Shown here: one piece after another, positions 31,330 through 40,818 of the stretch | Position numbering within the stretch: the first letter of the stretch is position 1 | How the letters are laid out: each line of letters begins with the position of its first letter | NCBI GenBank assembly: GCA_003427395.1 | Contig: BFEA01000220.1 | Span: 2,002,590-2,047,595 of the forward strand | Direction of reading: 5' to 3' | DNA length: 45,006 nucleotides | From: Chara braunii | Lineage: Eukaryota > Streptophyta > Charophyceae > Charales > Characeae | Notes under the pieces: generated by a model | What the model saw: only the letters and a program-made list of their open reading frames with translations | Database searches by the model: none | What the model was told of the DNA's origin: nothing | Made by a program: the position numbers and the translations under genes

Positions 31330-31741
31330 CTCCCAAACTGACAACTGCCCTCCTCGTTTTCAGGGGAGGGCAGAGCAAAAGGTGGAAGGCTGTTGCATGG
31401 AAACAGCATGCACCTGGCTGAGGGAAGAGCCAGGAACAATGAAAATTAGTAGTTAGTTTTTTTTTTTTTTTCTTTCTTTATTCGTGTGAGGACACTTGTC
31501 CTCACATGGTGCTACCTCTGGTAGAAGCTGCCAGAGGTAACTGTCAGGCTCCCGTTTTTAGAGGGAGCCTGGAAATTGAAGGGCCATAAGGGAAAAAGGC
31601 TAAGTACAGCCTTTTCCTCGATGTATCTGCCTTGGAAAAAGGGTCCAGATACATCAAACAATAATGGGCTGTAACTTTCCAACCCCTTATCAGAAAAATA
31701 AAAGAAAAACACTTTTGGAAATGGTAGGAGACCAGCTATCT

Positions 31742-31976
31742 NGCCAGATTCNGAGATANCTNGGAAAAANAAAAANAAAAATAAAATAGGACAGTTAAAN
31801 AAACTGCCCCACACTAAGGNTGTGGNTGTGGTGCGGCCACAGTCAGCCCNGGATCNAGGCCAGATCAAGGGCTCTCTGTGAGCCCGCGTTTTTGCNTGGG
31901 GGCNGGAGTGACGTCCAGCTCCTCTCAGCCAATATAAAAAAGGCAGCTGCCTCCCAGCTGCCACACAAAGCATTCN
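31742..31976 (+). other. N-sprinkled segment identical to 13110-13344
   Basis: About fifteen single Ns occur at the same positions in both outer LTRs. The nested copy has ordinary bases there. The same consensus patch has been placed in both LTRs, so this part cannot be used to measure LTR divergence. Confidence 0.85.
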
Positions 31977-33684
31977 TGCTGCCAGTGTGTGACGAGCACA
32001 CTTGAGTGCTGGCTGCTGGAGCTGCTGCCTGAGGCAACGTGAGGAAGAGCTGGAGGACTGCAGAGGAGCACCAGGAGGAGGACTGGGCAGCCATAGCCAA
32101 GGCAGGGAGCACTCTGCTCCCCTCCCCTTTGGCTGGTGCTGGTTCCACGGGACAGGCCCAGTGGCACAACGGTACTACGGCAGGCGGCACAGGCTTTTAC
32201 TACGGTAGTACGAGAGTACTGCCGAAATTTTGCTGCGGCGGCACAGGCTTTTACTACGGTAGTACGAGAGTGCTGCCGAAAATTTGCTGCGGCAGGCCTG
32301 TTTTTTTTTTTCAGTGGTGGTGCGGAAGCGCTGCCGGGTTTTGCAGCAAGCAGGCCTGGTTTTTCAGTGGTGGTATGGAAACGCTGCCGGTTTTTTTGCG
32401 GCGGTAGGCCTTGTTTTTCAGTAGTGGTACGGAAGCGCCACAGGGTTTTCTACGGCGGCGGTTCCGGGTTTTCGGCAGTGGTGCGGTTGCGATGTCGGAA
32501 TTTTTCGACGGTGACTCCAGTTTAACCAGCCGTGGTGCGGGAGCGCTGCACAAATTTTACGGCGGCGACACAGGGTGTCGCGACAAGTGATCGTTCTAAA
32601 GAGTGGTGTGGATTGTTTTGCGGGCGACTCATTGTGACGATCGTCTTCTCTGGAGTGTGATTTACACGATGTTCCTGAGTGGGCTGTTTCTTCAATTTCA
32701 CTCAAGGTCAGTCAGTCAATCAGTCAGTCAGTTAAATTGACTCAGTTTCCTTCACGCCTGAGTGAACCCACACTTGCTTTGACCTATTTTACTGAATGTT
32801 CATTGAAAAGGGAAAGAGAATATGTGCGTTTGCGTGTATGACAGAGAGTCTGACAATAGAAAAGGATTGCATGGTGGTTTGTGTGACGTTGGGTTTTGAC
32901 TGCAGGTACGGCAAAAGGACTGAAATGGACAAGGGTGATGAGGGTGAAAGAATGGTTGACTTTTCCTTTTTGTGCTTATGTTCTATTTATAAATAGAAAA
33001 AAAAAAGACGACGAGAAACGAAGCGAGCATAAGAAAGAGAAATTCAACTTAGTTTAGACTTATTCCTGAGGTTACACATTCTTTCCCGAATAACCCTCTT
33101 CCATCTATGCCTGTCAGTCTGAATGATGCTATCTTTCTACGATTCCTCTTTCTTCGTCTAAGTTTAATTTTGGCGCTAGGCGACAAAATTCTACTTGTCT
33201 GCCGTGTAGGTGTTTTTCCATTTGTCCAGGAGGCATCTGGGGCAGGGGTTCGTTGCCTTAGGGGTCGGCCCTGTTATCGACTCAGAGTGGACCGCCTTGC
33301 GGCGGGGGTACTATGCCGATTCGATGGAGACGGCCCGACTTCTGAGATCTGAGTTTTGTACTCGGGCGAGGAGAAGGAGTATCCCAGACCACCTCTTAGG
33401 GTAATAGAAAAGGCATCCACACGAAAGAAAATTATTTCTTGATGCCTTGCGAAAAAGGAAAACTGTCTTAGCAATCCTGTTTAAGTGCTCACCCTAGGTA
33501 CTACTATCGTATGGAGAGTTGGCGCCACAAGCAGCCCGACTCGTGTTTCACTAGCTGAACGAAGTACCTTTAGATACTCCTGACGAGGTTGGTCGTGTCA
33601 TAAGAAGCTCGGGCCAGAAGGAAGACAAATGTTTTAGTGATACTTAGTTTTAACTTAATCACATTTGTCTTGTTTTTCTTTCAG

Positions 33685-34198
33685 ATGGCTATGAAGACCA
33701 CGAAACTATTCCTTTTCAACAATCGTGATGCGGCAACGGAGAGAGTTGAACTCCAAAGGCGTGATGGAGTGAGGGTAGAAAGGGTACGCAGACTTATTTA
33801 TAATCTATCAGAATTATATTCTGAGGAGGACGTTCCGCGATTTTGGGGTGGTAATGCGCAAAGACCCCCCAGACGACTTATTTTCAGGAGTGATAACGGC
33901 CTGGATATTCTTCATTACAAGTTCGCACCGCCGTTGCCTGAGCTTCACTTCGGCAATATGAACCTGGTGGTATTGCAGCCCTATGAGATCAACCCACGAA
34001 TGGATGAAATGCTTGAAATAGGGTTGATGTTCGTCCGCTACGTGCTTTGGCTAAACGAGCGGCAAGGCCCATTTTTTTGGCATATACTACGCGGAGCGGA
34101 TACGTGCCAATAGGTACGCAATTATAGGGGCTGAAGCATTATATGACGATGAATTGGAAAATAAAGCGGAAGAACTTGAGGAGTTTTTACGTAACTGA
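33685..34198 (+). pseudogene. LTR ORF A, copy 3 (least damaged)
   Basis: It is open from the ATG directly after TTTTTCTTTCAG for 142 codons, to a stop at 34111-34113 reached through a run of seven T near 34072. With six T, as in the nested copy, the frame would continue through an acidic tail to TGA at 34196-34198, about 170 codons in all. The internal stop of copy 1 is absent here (GGA). Function unknown. It is not similar to any retroelement protein I recognise. Confidence 0.55.
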
Positions 34199-34221
34199 TT
34201 TGAATTCGTTCTGATACGCAG

Positions 34222-34773
34222 ATGCCTGGAGCACAACGAGACTTGACGATCCCGAGGTATCTGCTGGTTCGTGATACACACGAGGAGGATCTCATCAGGA
34301 GTGCGGCACGACTTTTACGAATACGGGATGGATCTCCTATCGACTGGTTCGGCTTCACCCGACTGCTTCAAAATGGCGAGGAATTTTTCCCTACTACTCG
34401 CTCAAATTTCCGAGCCAACATGGCTCGGACTCCCAACGAGCTTTACGAATATACTTTGTATTTCCACCGCGCGAGTAACCTCCAATGTCTCTCTCGAGTC
34501 ATTGTGAGTATTATGATTACCTCGTTCGGCAGTCGTCTTGGCATCGACCGGATCCGGGACACAGAGACTCGACACCTTTTTGGACTTAGTCGATCTCTCC
34601 GAGTTATAGTTTGGAGGTTAGCCTCTCGGATGACCTCCTTCTATAATACTCGAATCATTAGAGTCATGCGATGGGGACGAATGTCTACTTTGATTTTTGA
34701 CGACGACGAACTGGCACGTTTGGATTTATTGGAGGCACAGGTGCGCGGCGGACGACAGGTCTACCAGGACTAG
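34222..34773 (+). CDS. LTR ORF B, copy 3 (unknown Arg-rich protein, 183 codons, intact)
   Basis: A full frame from ATG (after GATACGCAG) to TAG, the same length as copy 1 and about 90 percent identical as protein by eye. Differences are spread evenly and many change residues (for example Cys to Trp in the VMRWGRMS segment), as expected when two LTRs drift after insertion. The segments DTETRHLFGLSRSLRVIVWR and LDLLEAQVRGGRQVYQD are unchanged. No known domain. It is located between ORF A and ORF C in the U5 part of the 3' LTR. Confidence 0.55.
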   Translation: MPGAQRDLTIPRYLLVRDTHEEDLIRSAARLLRIRDGSPIDWFGFTRLLQNGEEFFPTTRSNFRANMARTPNELYEYTLYFHRASNLQCLSRVIVSIMITSFGSRLGIDRIRDTETRHLFGLSRSLRVIVWRLASRMTSFYNTRIIRVMRWGRMSTLIFDDDELARLDLLEAQVRGGRQVYQD

Positions 34774-34953
34774 ACATCATCTTGTGAAATCATACTCAGA
34801 TTTTTATAAAACACTTCGCATGGATTCAGTCCCGTTGAGGAAATCATGTAACTTATGGTTTCACAAGGTAATCTAAAAACAAAAACAAAATACTTTATGT
34901 AGTTAGGACCGTCGGATGGATAGTATTCGGATTACCCCGATGATTTCACTATC

Positions 34954-35175
34954 ATGCTTTATGCATTGAGGGGTAATCGTTCGCGTAAAAATAAGCTGGA
35001 TAAAGTGAACAGCAAACGTCTGAAAATGTTGTCAAGCAAAGCAATGGAAGATGAAACACTTCTGCATTGCGTAACTTTGGATAGATACTCTATCATTCGC
35101 GGAAACAGAAAGAGTAATTATTATCCAGGAGGACAAAGCGACCAACAAAAAGTTGTCGCTCACTCCTCCAAGTAG
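34954..35175 (+). CDS. LTR ORF C, copy 3 (73 codons, basic)
   Basis: An open frame starting MLYALRGNRSRKNKLDKVNS and ending QSDQQKVVAHSSK. The frame is open some codons upstream of the ATG (YSDYPDDFTI). The 5' LTR copy has a one-base shift. It is short and unrecognised, and may not be a gene. Confidence 0.28.
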   Translation: MLYALRGNRSRKNKLDKVNSKRLKMLSSKAMEDETLLHCVTLDRYSIIRGNRKSNYYPGGQSDQQKVVAHSSK

Positions 35176-35969
35176 TTACATATGGCACTAAGGTATGGTT
35201 GAACCGAGAGTTCAAACATCGACAAGAAACCTGATCAATTTTGATCTGCATGGTGCAAGTGATATTTATTTAAAGAAGCTATTCATGACAAGTTTCAGTA
35301 GTCATGATAAGAAAATCATTCTTAGTTTATTTCTTTAAATTAATAATCTTTGAACGACAATATAAAAAGTTCTTTCAGTCATACAGGTCGAAAAATAGAC
35401 ACTTTGGCAGTCATCAAGTCAACGATTTGGATTGTGTGATTTTGTTTTTAGGTATGGGGATTTTTGTTGTTTGATTGCTAGGGACTAAGGATCGTTTTCA
35501 CGTTTGGTTGAGAATGTCTTAATCGACCGGCGTACACTTCGTACTTGGGAGATCAGCGGCCGGGGAACGAACGACACATGGGTTTATTCGGCGTTTAGTT
35601 AAACAATTCCTATACTGCAGCGAGACAAGCAAACGCTCTCGGTTGATCTACCTCTGCGATTCCACATAAAACCCTTCGCACGTGGATCAGTAGCTCGGTA
35701 TGGATACGCCCCTAAGGGTGGTGACAGCCCCTTAGGGATGCAAGCTTATGCCCCGTGGGAACCTGTCCTGTCGTAGAGGACCGTGGGATGTATAGCTGGC
35801 GCACCCGGCTAGAGCGGCGAAGAAGCGAAGCAACCGCGTCCGTCTCGGCGGTTCGCGAAACAATATGCGTCGTTCCCGAGTTATCTCTGAAAGATGTGGT
35901 TTAGGTAAACTCCTGCGTGACATGGCCGGGAGGGCCCTCGTTTTCACGCGAGGGCCGATGTGCGCGACA

Positions 35970-36335
35970 GCGGCCAGGTTGACATGGAGGCTGTTCTCTG
36001 AAGGATCGTAGATCTGGGACACGAAGGTTGGGTGTACATTGAGGACTGCACAAAGGAAGGGACACCGGTTGGGTGGGGGTGGTAGAGCGCAGGAGAACCA
36101 GATTGGGAGGCACACCCTCTGAACATCCGTGCCCCTCTTGCTACAATTGAAGCCAAAATGTAAGAGAGGGGGGGCCAGCTGGGCCCCCCACAGACAACCC
36201 AAGCACCCACAGACCGAGAAGCACAAGGAGTCACATTCATGTGGGGGAAGACATGAACCGGGCCCTTTGTGCGGTAGGTGCGGGAGCTCGAAGGTCGTAG
36301 GTTTGTTTGATGGGCCAAGGTGTGGCCTTAGCATA
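35970..36335 (+). pseudogene. Right half of the interrupted unknown gene
   Basis: After the GCGG duplication, frame-joining with the left half gives PTPAEAARLTWRLFSEGS and then a stop. A frame change leads to GWVYIEDCTKEGTPVGWGW and a degenerate Pro/Gly-rich tail. Minus-strand reading also gives a long open frame (to 36334), but it starts outside and runs into the LTR, so I regard it as chance. Family unknown. Confidence 0.4.
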
Positions 36336-37019
36336 GGTTGTTAGGCCCAAGTACAACACAAAAACGGTTTGTATAGAATGTTGCGCCTGTAAAGTTCAAA
36401 CTTGGGCTACGATACTTGACTTTCAAGTTGAGGCTCCCACATTACTATTCTCATTAACTTTGTCAACAATCCCAAGCTCAAGCCCGATTAGTAAGGCCGA
36501 CGGGGTGTCAACAATATTCCCTTTGTCCCCTTCCCTTGTGAACTCCACTTTGATTTATTATTATTTTATTATTTTTCCGTTTTTAGGATCAGGCTCGGTA
36601 CCAGACTCTCAGAGGACCCAAAAACCTACCTCAGTTGGTACACCCATGAATTGTTGAAGTGCAGACCTCAGTTCAAACTCCACATGAACTAGACGAATAA
36701 AATATTGCAATTCTGAATTACATGTGGCCGGTCAGTTTGATAATAATATTTCCAGGTTACTACCCTCGACTTTATCTTTATGGACATTGGATAAAATTAT
36801 GACAAAGGAGGGGAAAATCAGTGTGGGCGTAACTTTTATTCTTATATTTTTCTTTTACTCTCTTTTTGAATGAATCATTAACGATATTAAGGATAGATTC
36901 AATATGTTGTAGTATTGGTTGTAAGGATGTTTAGCCAGGATGTCTGAATTGGGTAGCTACAAAAAGTTGCAGTCTGATGGTAGTCGGGTTACTCTTTCAT
37001 CTCGATCTCGATTCCTGCG
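36336..37019. other. Intergenic, no feature seen
   Basis: AT-rich sequence with scattered short frames. No repeat structure and no convincing exon on either strand. Confidence 0.5.
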
Positions 37020-37029
37020 GGTGGAGGTA

Positions 37030-37181
37030 AGTTGTACCTTACATGACTTTATCCTGCCGTAGGGGTTCGGAAGAGGTATAGCTCGCGCACTCGATTGGAG
37101 CAGCACCGCTCCTTCAATGTTTTGTGTCGCAAACTGTCAAAGTTATTTGTGACATGGTCGGGAGGTTCCTCATGCGGGACA
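37030..37181 (+). repeat. Diverged LTR 3'-end relic related to the giant LTR
   Basis: CTGCCGTAGGG, GGTATAGCTCGCGCACTCGA, TTGGAGCAGC and GTGACATGGTCGGGAGG follow in the same order as at the end of the giant LTR (17134-17343), and the stretch ends GGGACA. Two bases later comes TGGCTCGATACCG, a PBS-like TGG start that does not match the tRNA-Asp site. It may mark an older insertion of a related family. Confidence 0.6.
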
Positions 37182-40045
37182 GATGGCTCGATACCGTATT
37201 GATGGATTGGGACATAATGAAACAGAGGTATTAAGAGGACAAACCTGTGAGCAGGGAGAGTGAGGACTCGCAAAAGAAACCTAGCAGGATCAGTCCCCAT
37301 ACAAAAGTACTATCGTGATTAGGGGCATACCCGCCTCTCAACACGATTAATGGTCCGACGCTAACAGACCCTGAGTTCGTCCTCCGGGTGATCCCGACCT
37401 AGGCGTAATTGAACTAGATCAACTTCAATACCCCCCCAACAATAACATTCCCTTTCATTTTTGTTTGCTCTCTCCTATCTTGATTTTATGGTTGTCGTAA
37501 TAAGCAATCGGTGTCGCCCCACATAACAGATGAGGCATGTGCCTTTTGAAAATAAAAATAAAAAGTTGCAATGGCAGATTAGGCAAGGGAATCGGACAAA
37601 CAAGCAAATAAAGAAAAATTTGTCGAAAGGAATAACTATGACGATCACGGTGAGAAACGGGCAACACACTAACGGGGGAACAAACACATGTGCCTACGAC
37701 ATGCCTCGAAAAATACAAGATGAAGAAGGGGGATTCAGAACTTGCGTCTTTCTTAAGCTTGTTTTATTACGAGGCACTCAGATTTGAGCCAATGAATGTT
37801 GATTCACTTTCGGAAACGGCTCAGGCATCCTTTTTAAGGATTGCCACATAGGAGGAGAGCGTTCCACCACAACACTTACCAATAGACTAGAAGCTGGTCG
37901 ATATAGCAGAATGGCTCATGGCTAATCTATGAACCCTAACATACTGTTTTGCGGACCCAATGTACCTGGAGTTGTTACAATCCTCGACAAAACTACTTCA
38001 TTGAAAGGGGCGTTGGAACAGGGGTTGCCAGCAATGTGAAGTTTGATAGGGGTATAGCGAAAGCTTACCCACATTGTGTTTTCTAGTTTTTATCAACCCA
38101 GGGAGTTTAGCCATGGTCTGGCGACCAGGACCGGCATAGGGGCAACACGGAGGCTTTGATGATGCATGGGCTTGCAGGGGGAATACAAAGCAACCCTGGA
38201 CAAATGGGAGACTGAACCTCGACTCCCCGCGAACCATTTCACCCGATTCTCACTAACAGAGACGAAAATGTCATGTTGGATCTCATAAGGAAGAGAAAAC
38301 TCATACATGAGATATAAATGGGTTGGTATGTTGGACCCATGTCAAATAGAGCATTTATAGCTCAATTTTAACTCATAGGGATAAAAAACAATCACAGGGA
38401 TACGACAAACAGACCAAAAATTATATGGTTGGCTAAGGAGAAAGCAAAAAACTAAAGACGATAGAAAATGAAGTAATGTGAGTGATAGTAGGAGAGAAAA
38501 ATTTAGAAGCACAACGAAAACGATTGTGAAAGGGGAAAAAAATAAAAAATAAAAAAATGATAACGATATAAGAGGCATACGTATCATCTATATGCAATTA
38601 TCTAAACAATGGGGAATATTACTCGAAGGAACGATTTTAATAATAAATGCGTAAAAAAAAACTCAATCGAACAAAGTTTCAACCAAAAGCGGACATAAGA
38701 CTTAACCATATAAAGGTTATGCAACTTCGAAAGTGGAAAAACGACAATGCTAGTGACAAATGGTCCCTTATCTCAATATTGAAGTTTACTAATAATACTT
38801 CAGCCTCATACTATGACAAATTTATTTCAAATTTATGTTATCAAGGACTTTAGGAGAAATAATATTTGCTTGTTGCTTCGTTGAATCATTTATTTTACTA
38901 TTAAATAAAAATATTGATTTGATTTGCATTAAAAAATAATTATCCTTGTTCAACATTATATATGTGTCAGTCTGGACGGTGTTTGAAGGACTATTGATTT
39001 AATGATTCCTCCTCATTACTGCTCCTTAGTGTCTGTCAGACTCGGAAGTGCAAGGTTATGATTGTTTGGGTAAAAAAAATTAAGTCGTTAACATTTCATT
39101 AAACTATCGATAATTCGGTAAACATGAGGTTTTAACCTTTAATTGTGCAGGTATGTCGCTTCTGCAATTTAAATAACACATATAGTACAAATATAAAATG
39201 ATTATCAAAATTTACAAGTGGTATACAATGCATGCACTATTCCAATGACTTCGAGGTTTTAGTGTGTTAAATAATTGAGCAAGGAACTGAAAGATGTCGT
39301 AGCGAACTCGTACTTTGTCATCAAGGTCTATGGTAAGTTTATATTTGACTGAGTTTTTAATCACTTTAAATATTGTTCGGGTGATTTATCAATAGAGGAT
39401 TTATTTTGTGTAAGAAAATGGATGTTGGGTTGATGCCTACTTTAGTTAGTCAAAATTATGTTGAGACTACAATCACGTCTCCTAGAGTTTATCATGAAGT
39501 TATACAATACTTGTTCGCATATAGCAATTGTTACATGACATAGGATCATATTGAATATTGTAGGGGGAACGTAAGTAGCGTAACAAAAAACAATTTAGAA
39601 TTGTAATATTGGAAAAAATAAAGTTTACAATTGCACTTCAGGCATCCTACCTGCCCATAAAGTTGGGTTTTATACATTGCTTGAACTGCAATTCGAAACT
39701 GTATATTAGCCATTGACCGATAGTACAATTATAACTCGGTTTTGTGACTCCCGCATAATTTTTATAATACTGTATTTAAAAAAAAAATAAAAAATTGAAT
39801 ATCAAACATTACGACTCAACCGAATCGGCGAATGGGTGAACAAAGAGCCGGCAAGCCAAATGTGGACATGATATGTTTTATGGTCTAACACTTCGGGAGG
39901 CTAAAGGGTGGTCAAAGGGCTTAATTGCTCATTTAATTTCATGTAAGATAGTTGTTGCATTAACCTTAGGTCATTCAAAAACCTAGAGGTTTAACTCAAT
40001 GGCGTTAATAAAATACGTGAAAAAAAAGGGTAACGAACAATAGTA
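37182..40045. other. AT-rich intergenic stretch
   Basis: No gene could be supported. There are poly-A/T tracts and short shadow frames only. A C-run at 37431 and an A-run at 39778 are the only low-complexity sites of note. Confidence 0.5.
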
Positions 40046-40053
40046 GTGGGTGC
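40046..40053 (+). repeat. 8-bp target-site duplication, left (GTGGGTGC)
   Basis: GTGGGTGC directly precedes the left terminal CAGGGTTGCC. The identical octamer directly follows the right terminus at 40811-40818. Confidence 0.9.
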
Positions 40054-40810
40054 CAGGGTTGCCGACGTTCGGGACGGGCCGAACGCCCAAACCCGAACGC
40101 CCGAACGTACGGGACCCCTTCGAAAGGCGTTCGGTCGTTCGGGCCGAATGCGGACAAAAAAAACAAAAAACAGTTTTTAAAAAATTTCGAAAAAACAATA
40201 TGTTATGGAAAACAATAAACTAAACATTTGCCTTAGAACTACATCCAAATTCTTGACTAAATTTGAATTAAAAATCAAATACATAAAATAAACACTATGA
40301 TAAAAATAAGAAAAAATAAAAAAAGAAATAAAACGAGTGACTGTGTCATTACCTTTTCGACACCGCCATCTTTGTCGATTTTTTTTTTTTTTTTGAATTG
40401 ACAAATTCCCTGAACATTTACAGATATGTAGTTTACATAATCAATAACTCATTTTTTTTTTTTTTTTAAATAATAATTTTTTTTAGGCCACGAAATAAAG
40501 TGAAAACAAAAAGTTAAGAGTGAAAAACAACAAAATAGTGAGTGGGCGAGCACGTTTTGACACCCCCATCTTTGATGATTTTTAGTGTTTTTTTGGCTTA
40601 GCATAATGGCTTCAAAAATTATAGGCGTGTAGGTTACATCATAGAGAACTCAAAAAAACAATTTCAAAAACGAAAACTTATTTTTAGGCCCCAAAATGTT
40701 TTTTGGCAGGGGCCGAACCTGGAGATGTTCGGCCCCCGAACGGGACCCCGAGCGCCGGAACGTTCGGGGGCCAGCCCGGGGGCCCCCGAACGTTCCGTCA
40801 GGTAACCCTG
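40054..40810. mobile_element. Non-autonomous hAT-type transposon (MITE), 757 bp
   Basis: The left end is CAGGGTTGCCGACGTTCGGG. The right end, reverse complemented, is CAGGGTTACCTGACGGAACG, matching at nine of the first ten bases with GACG and TTCGGG words continuing. A perfect 8-bp target duplication and CAGGG termini are hallmarks of the hAT superfamily. Subterminal regions are packed with CGAACG/CGTTCG words on both strands (40067-40145 and 40720-40795), as expected for transposase binding sites. The AT-rich interior has two diverged copies of a ~200-bp unit that start with CACCGCCATCTTTG and CACCCCCATCTTTG (about 40363 and 40561). No transposase frame is present. Confidence 0.85.
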
Positions 40811-40818
40811 GTGGGTGC
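40811..40818 (+). repeat. 8-bp target-site duplication, right (GTGGGTGC)
   Basis: Identical to 40046-40053, directly after the terminal CCCTG of the MITE. Confidence 0.9.

Larger units (their letters stand above)
9732..35969 (+). mobile_element. Giant Ty3/gypsy LTR retrotransposon with coding LTRs
   Basis: One element of 26.2 kb as assembled. Its parts in order are: LTR 9732-17343, tRNA-Asp primer binding site, gag, protease, RT (truncated), a nested diverged LTR copy, RNase H, integrase, a non-coding tail, and LTR 29740-35969. Both LTRs start TGTCG and end CGACA, and GCGG flanks both ends. The RT before RNase H before integrase order, the D-D-35-E integrase and the PBS type make it Ty3/gypsy. 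Without the nested copy and assembly duplications I estimate about 21 kb, of which nearly two thirds is LTR. All three catalytic modules carry stops or shifts, so this copy is not autonomous. The LTRs are about 5 percent diverged in ORF B (about 29 differences in 552 bases, counted by eye), so the insertion is not recent. Confidence 0.9.
29740..35969 (+). repeat. 3' LTR (6.2 kb as assembled)
   Basis: It starts TGTCGGGAC and ends GCGCGACA like the 5' LTR. Compared with the 5' LTR it lacks the 0.93-kb duplication, has two adapter-linked duplications (204 and 98 bp) and skips about 0.75 kb between two A-rich stretches (11.67-12.48 kb equivalent, replaced by A-tract 30959-31008). Correcting for these gives about 6.67 kb, the same as the corrected 5' LTR. 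It contains the tRNA-like cassette, hairpins, TATA box, minisatellite and ORFs A-C. Confidence 0.9.

Noticed and set aside
35732-36334. 200-codon minus-strand protein spanning the 3' LTR end and its flank
   Set aside because: It crosses the element boundary, has low-complexity Pro/Cys-rich sequence, and the plus-strand pseudogene reading explains the flank better.
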